From: an uncultured Mobiluncus sp.
GTDB taxonomy: Bacteria; Actinomycetota; Actinomycetes; Actinomycetales; Actinomycetaceae
Assembly (NCBI RefSeq): GCF_943914685.1
Contig: NZ_CALUCZ010000027.1
Location: forward strand, 1 to 15,043
DNA length: 15,043 bases
Direction: 5' to 3'
Shown: piece after piece, positions 14,369 through 15,043 of the stretch
Numbering within the stretch: position 1 is the stretch's first letter
Layout of the letters: the number at the start of each line of letters is the position of its first letter
Notes under the pieces: generated by a model
Seen by the model: the letters and a program-made list of their open reading frames with translations, nothing else
Told to the model about the DNA's origin: nothing
Database searches by the model: none
Position numbers and translations under genes: made by a program

Positions 14369-14815
14369 TCATTCGCAGAACACACGTATAACGCGGAGAT
14401 GTAGGCAACTGGTCATGTTTGCTGTAGGTTCCGGAAGTTTTGAGCGTCTCGAGGAGTAATTTTCGAGGCGGCGATTGGGAAACAAATCCAGAAAGGGAGC
14501 AGGATAGAGCCGAGTTAAATGTATCCCGTCAACGAACACGACATCATGGACTTCATCAACAATCGGTGAAAAAGGCCAAATCTGCCAGAATTTAGTGTTT
14601 CTACGACGAAACGTCCGGCCCGCTCCGGGCATGTCTTTCTGCCGCTGACGCGACAACAGCCAGCTCAGGAAACGATTAAGCTCTTTAGCAGAGTTATCAA
14701 TCTTTCCGACCTTAGACCTTCCACACTCCTTACAACGCCAACGCTGAGAACCAGAAGAAGTCTTTCCATTACGTTTCAAAGGAGTATTACACGCCGGGCA
14801 TTTCATCATATTCAT
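14369..14815 (-). pseudogene. IS1249-like transposase, 3'-truncated
   Basis: From ATG 14815 the frame gives 148 residues. The first ~100 match the start of IS1249-type transposases (IS256 family): a zinc ribbon with Cys6, Cys9, Cys28 and Cys31 (MMKCPACNTPLKRNGKTSSG ... RWRCKECG), then a basic helical part ending in DMPGAGRTFRRR and a stretch leading to VFVDGIHL, where Asp96 would be the first catalytic acidic residue of the DDE triad. After residue ~101 (near base 14511) no frame continues the family. The remaining ~47 residues are unrelated out-of-context sequence, so the rest of the transposase is lost and the element cannot move by itself. The start could also be at 14809 or 14806. The right-hand IS end probably lies beyond 14900. 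Confidence 0.75.
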
Positions 14816-14832
14816 GCCATCAGCATGAACCG

Positions 14833-14988
14833 ACCAACTTTCAACCCGACTTTCCCCCGCCAACACAAGCAAAACACGAGAAAACAGACACACAATTTGA
14901 CCGACCCCAAAGTTCAGCCAAACCAACTATCAACCCGACTTTAAAGCTCTACCACAACGAAAAACCCGGATAAAAAACACACAATTTG
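14833..14988. repeat. Two imperfect ~68-bp repeats, 89-bp period
   Basis: The blocks TCAACCCGACTTT (14841-14853 and 14930-14942) and ACACACAATTTG (14888-14899 and 14977-14988) recur in the same order with the same offset of 89 bases, and both copies are preceded by ACCAACT. The sequence between is only partly conserved. The repeats lie upstream of the transposase fragment, so they may be part of the IS end and its promoter or the scar of an internal duplication. Confidence 0.6.
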
Positions 14989-15043
14989 TGGGTTATAGGA
15001 CATAAATTGTTGATTTTTGATTTCTAGTAGTCCTGTCGGTATG
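14989..15043. other. AT-rich window end without a gene
   Basis: No ORF or known signal is visible. A short pair AGGAC / GTCCT (14998-15002 and 15031-15035) forms a loose inverted repeat. The final ATG (15041-15043) could begin a gene outside the window. Confidence 0.3.

Noticed and set aside
14833..15043. CRISPR array in the repeat region
   Set aside because: There are only two degenerate repeats with partly conserved spacing sequence, and no cas gene is nearby.

Overview
The window reads as a chromosomal segment of an actinobacterium with roughly 50-55% GC. My best guess is the Actinomycetaceae (Mobiluncus, Varibaculum or Actinomyces-like). Three things point there: the order membrane protein - rsfS - histidine phosphatase, which in Mycobacterium follows nadD (Rv2421c-Rv2420c-Rv2419c); an IS1249-like transposase remnant; and the codon usage. 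The genus is an inference and cannot be proved from this sequence.

Layout. (1) 1-1818 is core genome: the 3' part of a membrane protein with a Met-Pro-Gly repeat region, the ribosomal silencing factor rsfS (ATGA overlap), and a phosphoglycerate-mutase-like phosphatase. (2) 1819-2118 is a structured non-coding gap that ends in a well-placed promoter and a 9-bp tandem repeat. (3) 2119-2825 is an AbrB-type antitoxin / PIN-domain toxin pair overlapping by ATGA. (4) 3032-3658 is an unrecognised 208-residue protein. (5) 11806 down to 3697, on the minus strand, looks like one long defence operon. Its genes in order are a PLD-SNF2 helicase of 1108 aa, an MmeI-like adenine DNA methyltransferase of 965 aa (GTGA overlap), a small ~82-codon ORF that overlaps the methyltransferase end and carries one in-frame TGA, an AlbA_2/Schlafen-type protein of 486 aa, and a 62-aa protein. 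(6) 11971-14069, divergent on the plus strand, encodes a DUF262/HNH nuclease-like protein (GmrSD/SspE-like) and a small membrane-anchored protein, possibly followed by a 35-codon ORF. (7) 14174-15043 has no intact gene. It holds a 3'-truncated IS1249-like transposase and two imperfect repeats 89 bp apart.

Working together (inference). The middle of the window is a defence island inserted next to a housekeeping locus. The methyltransferase has no visible nuclease domain. The helicase does carry a PLD-type nuclease motif, so the two together could form an ATP-dependent restriction-modification system, with the AlbA_2 protein and the small ORF as accessory factors. The divergent DUF262-HNH gene is of the kind that cuts modified or foreign DNA, and it shares an intergenic region containing a 7-bp-armed inverted repeat with the helicase operon. 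The hallmark genes of BREX (pglZ/brxC) and of DISARM (the DUF1998 gene drmB) are absent here, so I could not assign the operon to either system. No integrase, CRISPR array, rRNA or complete tRNA gene was found.
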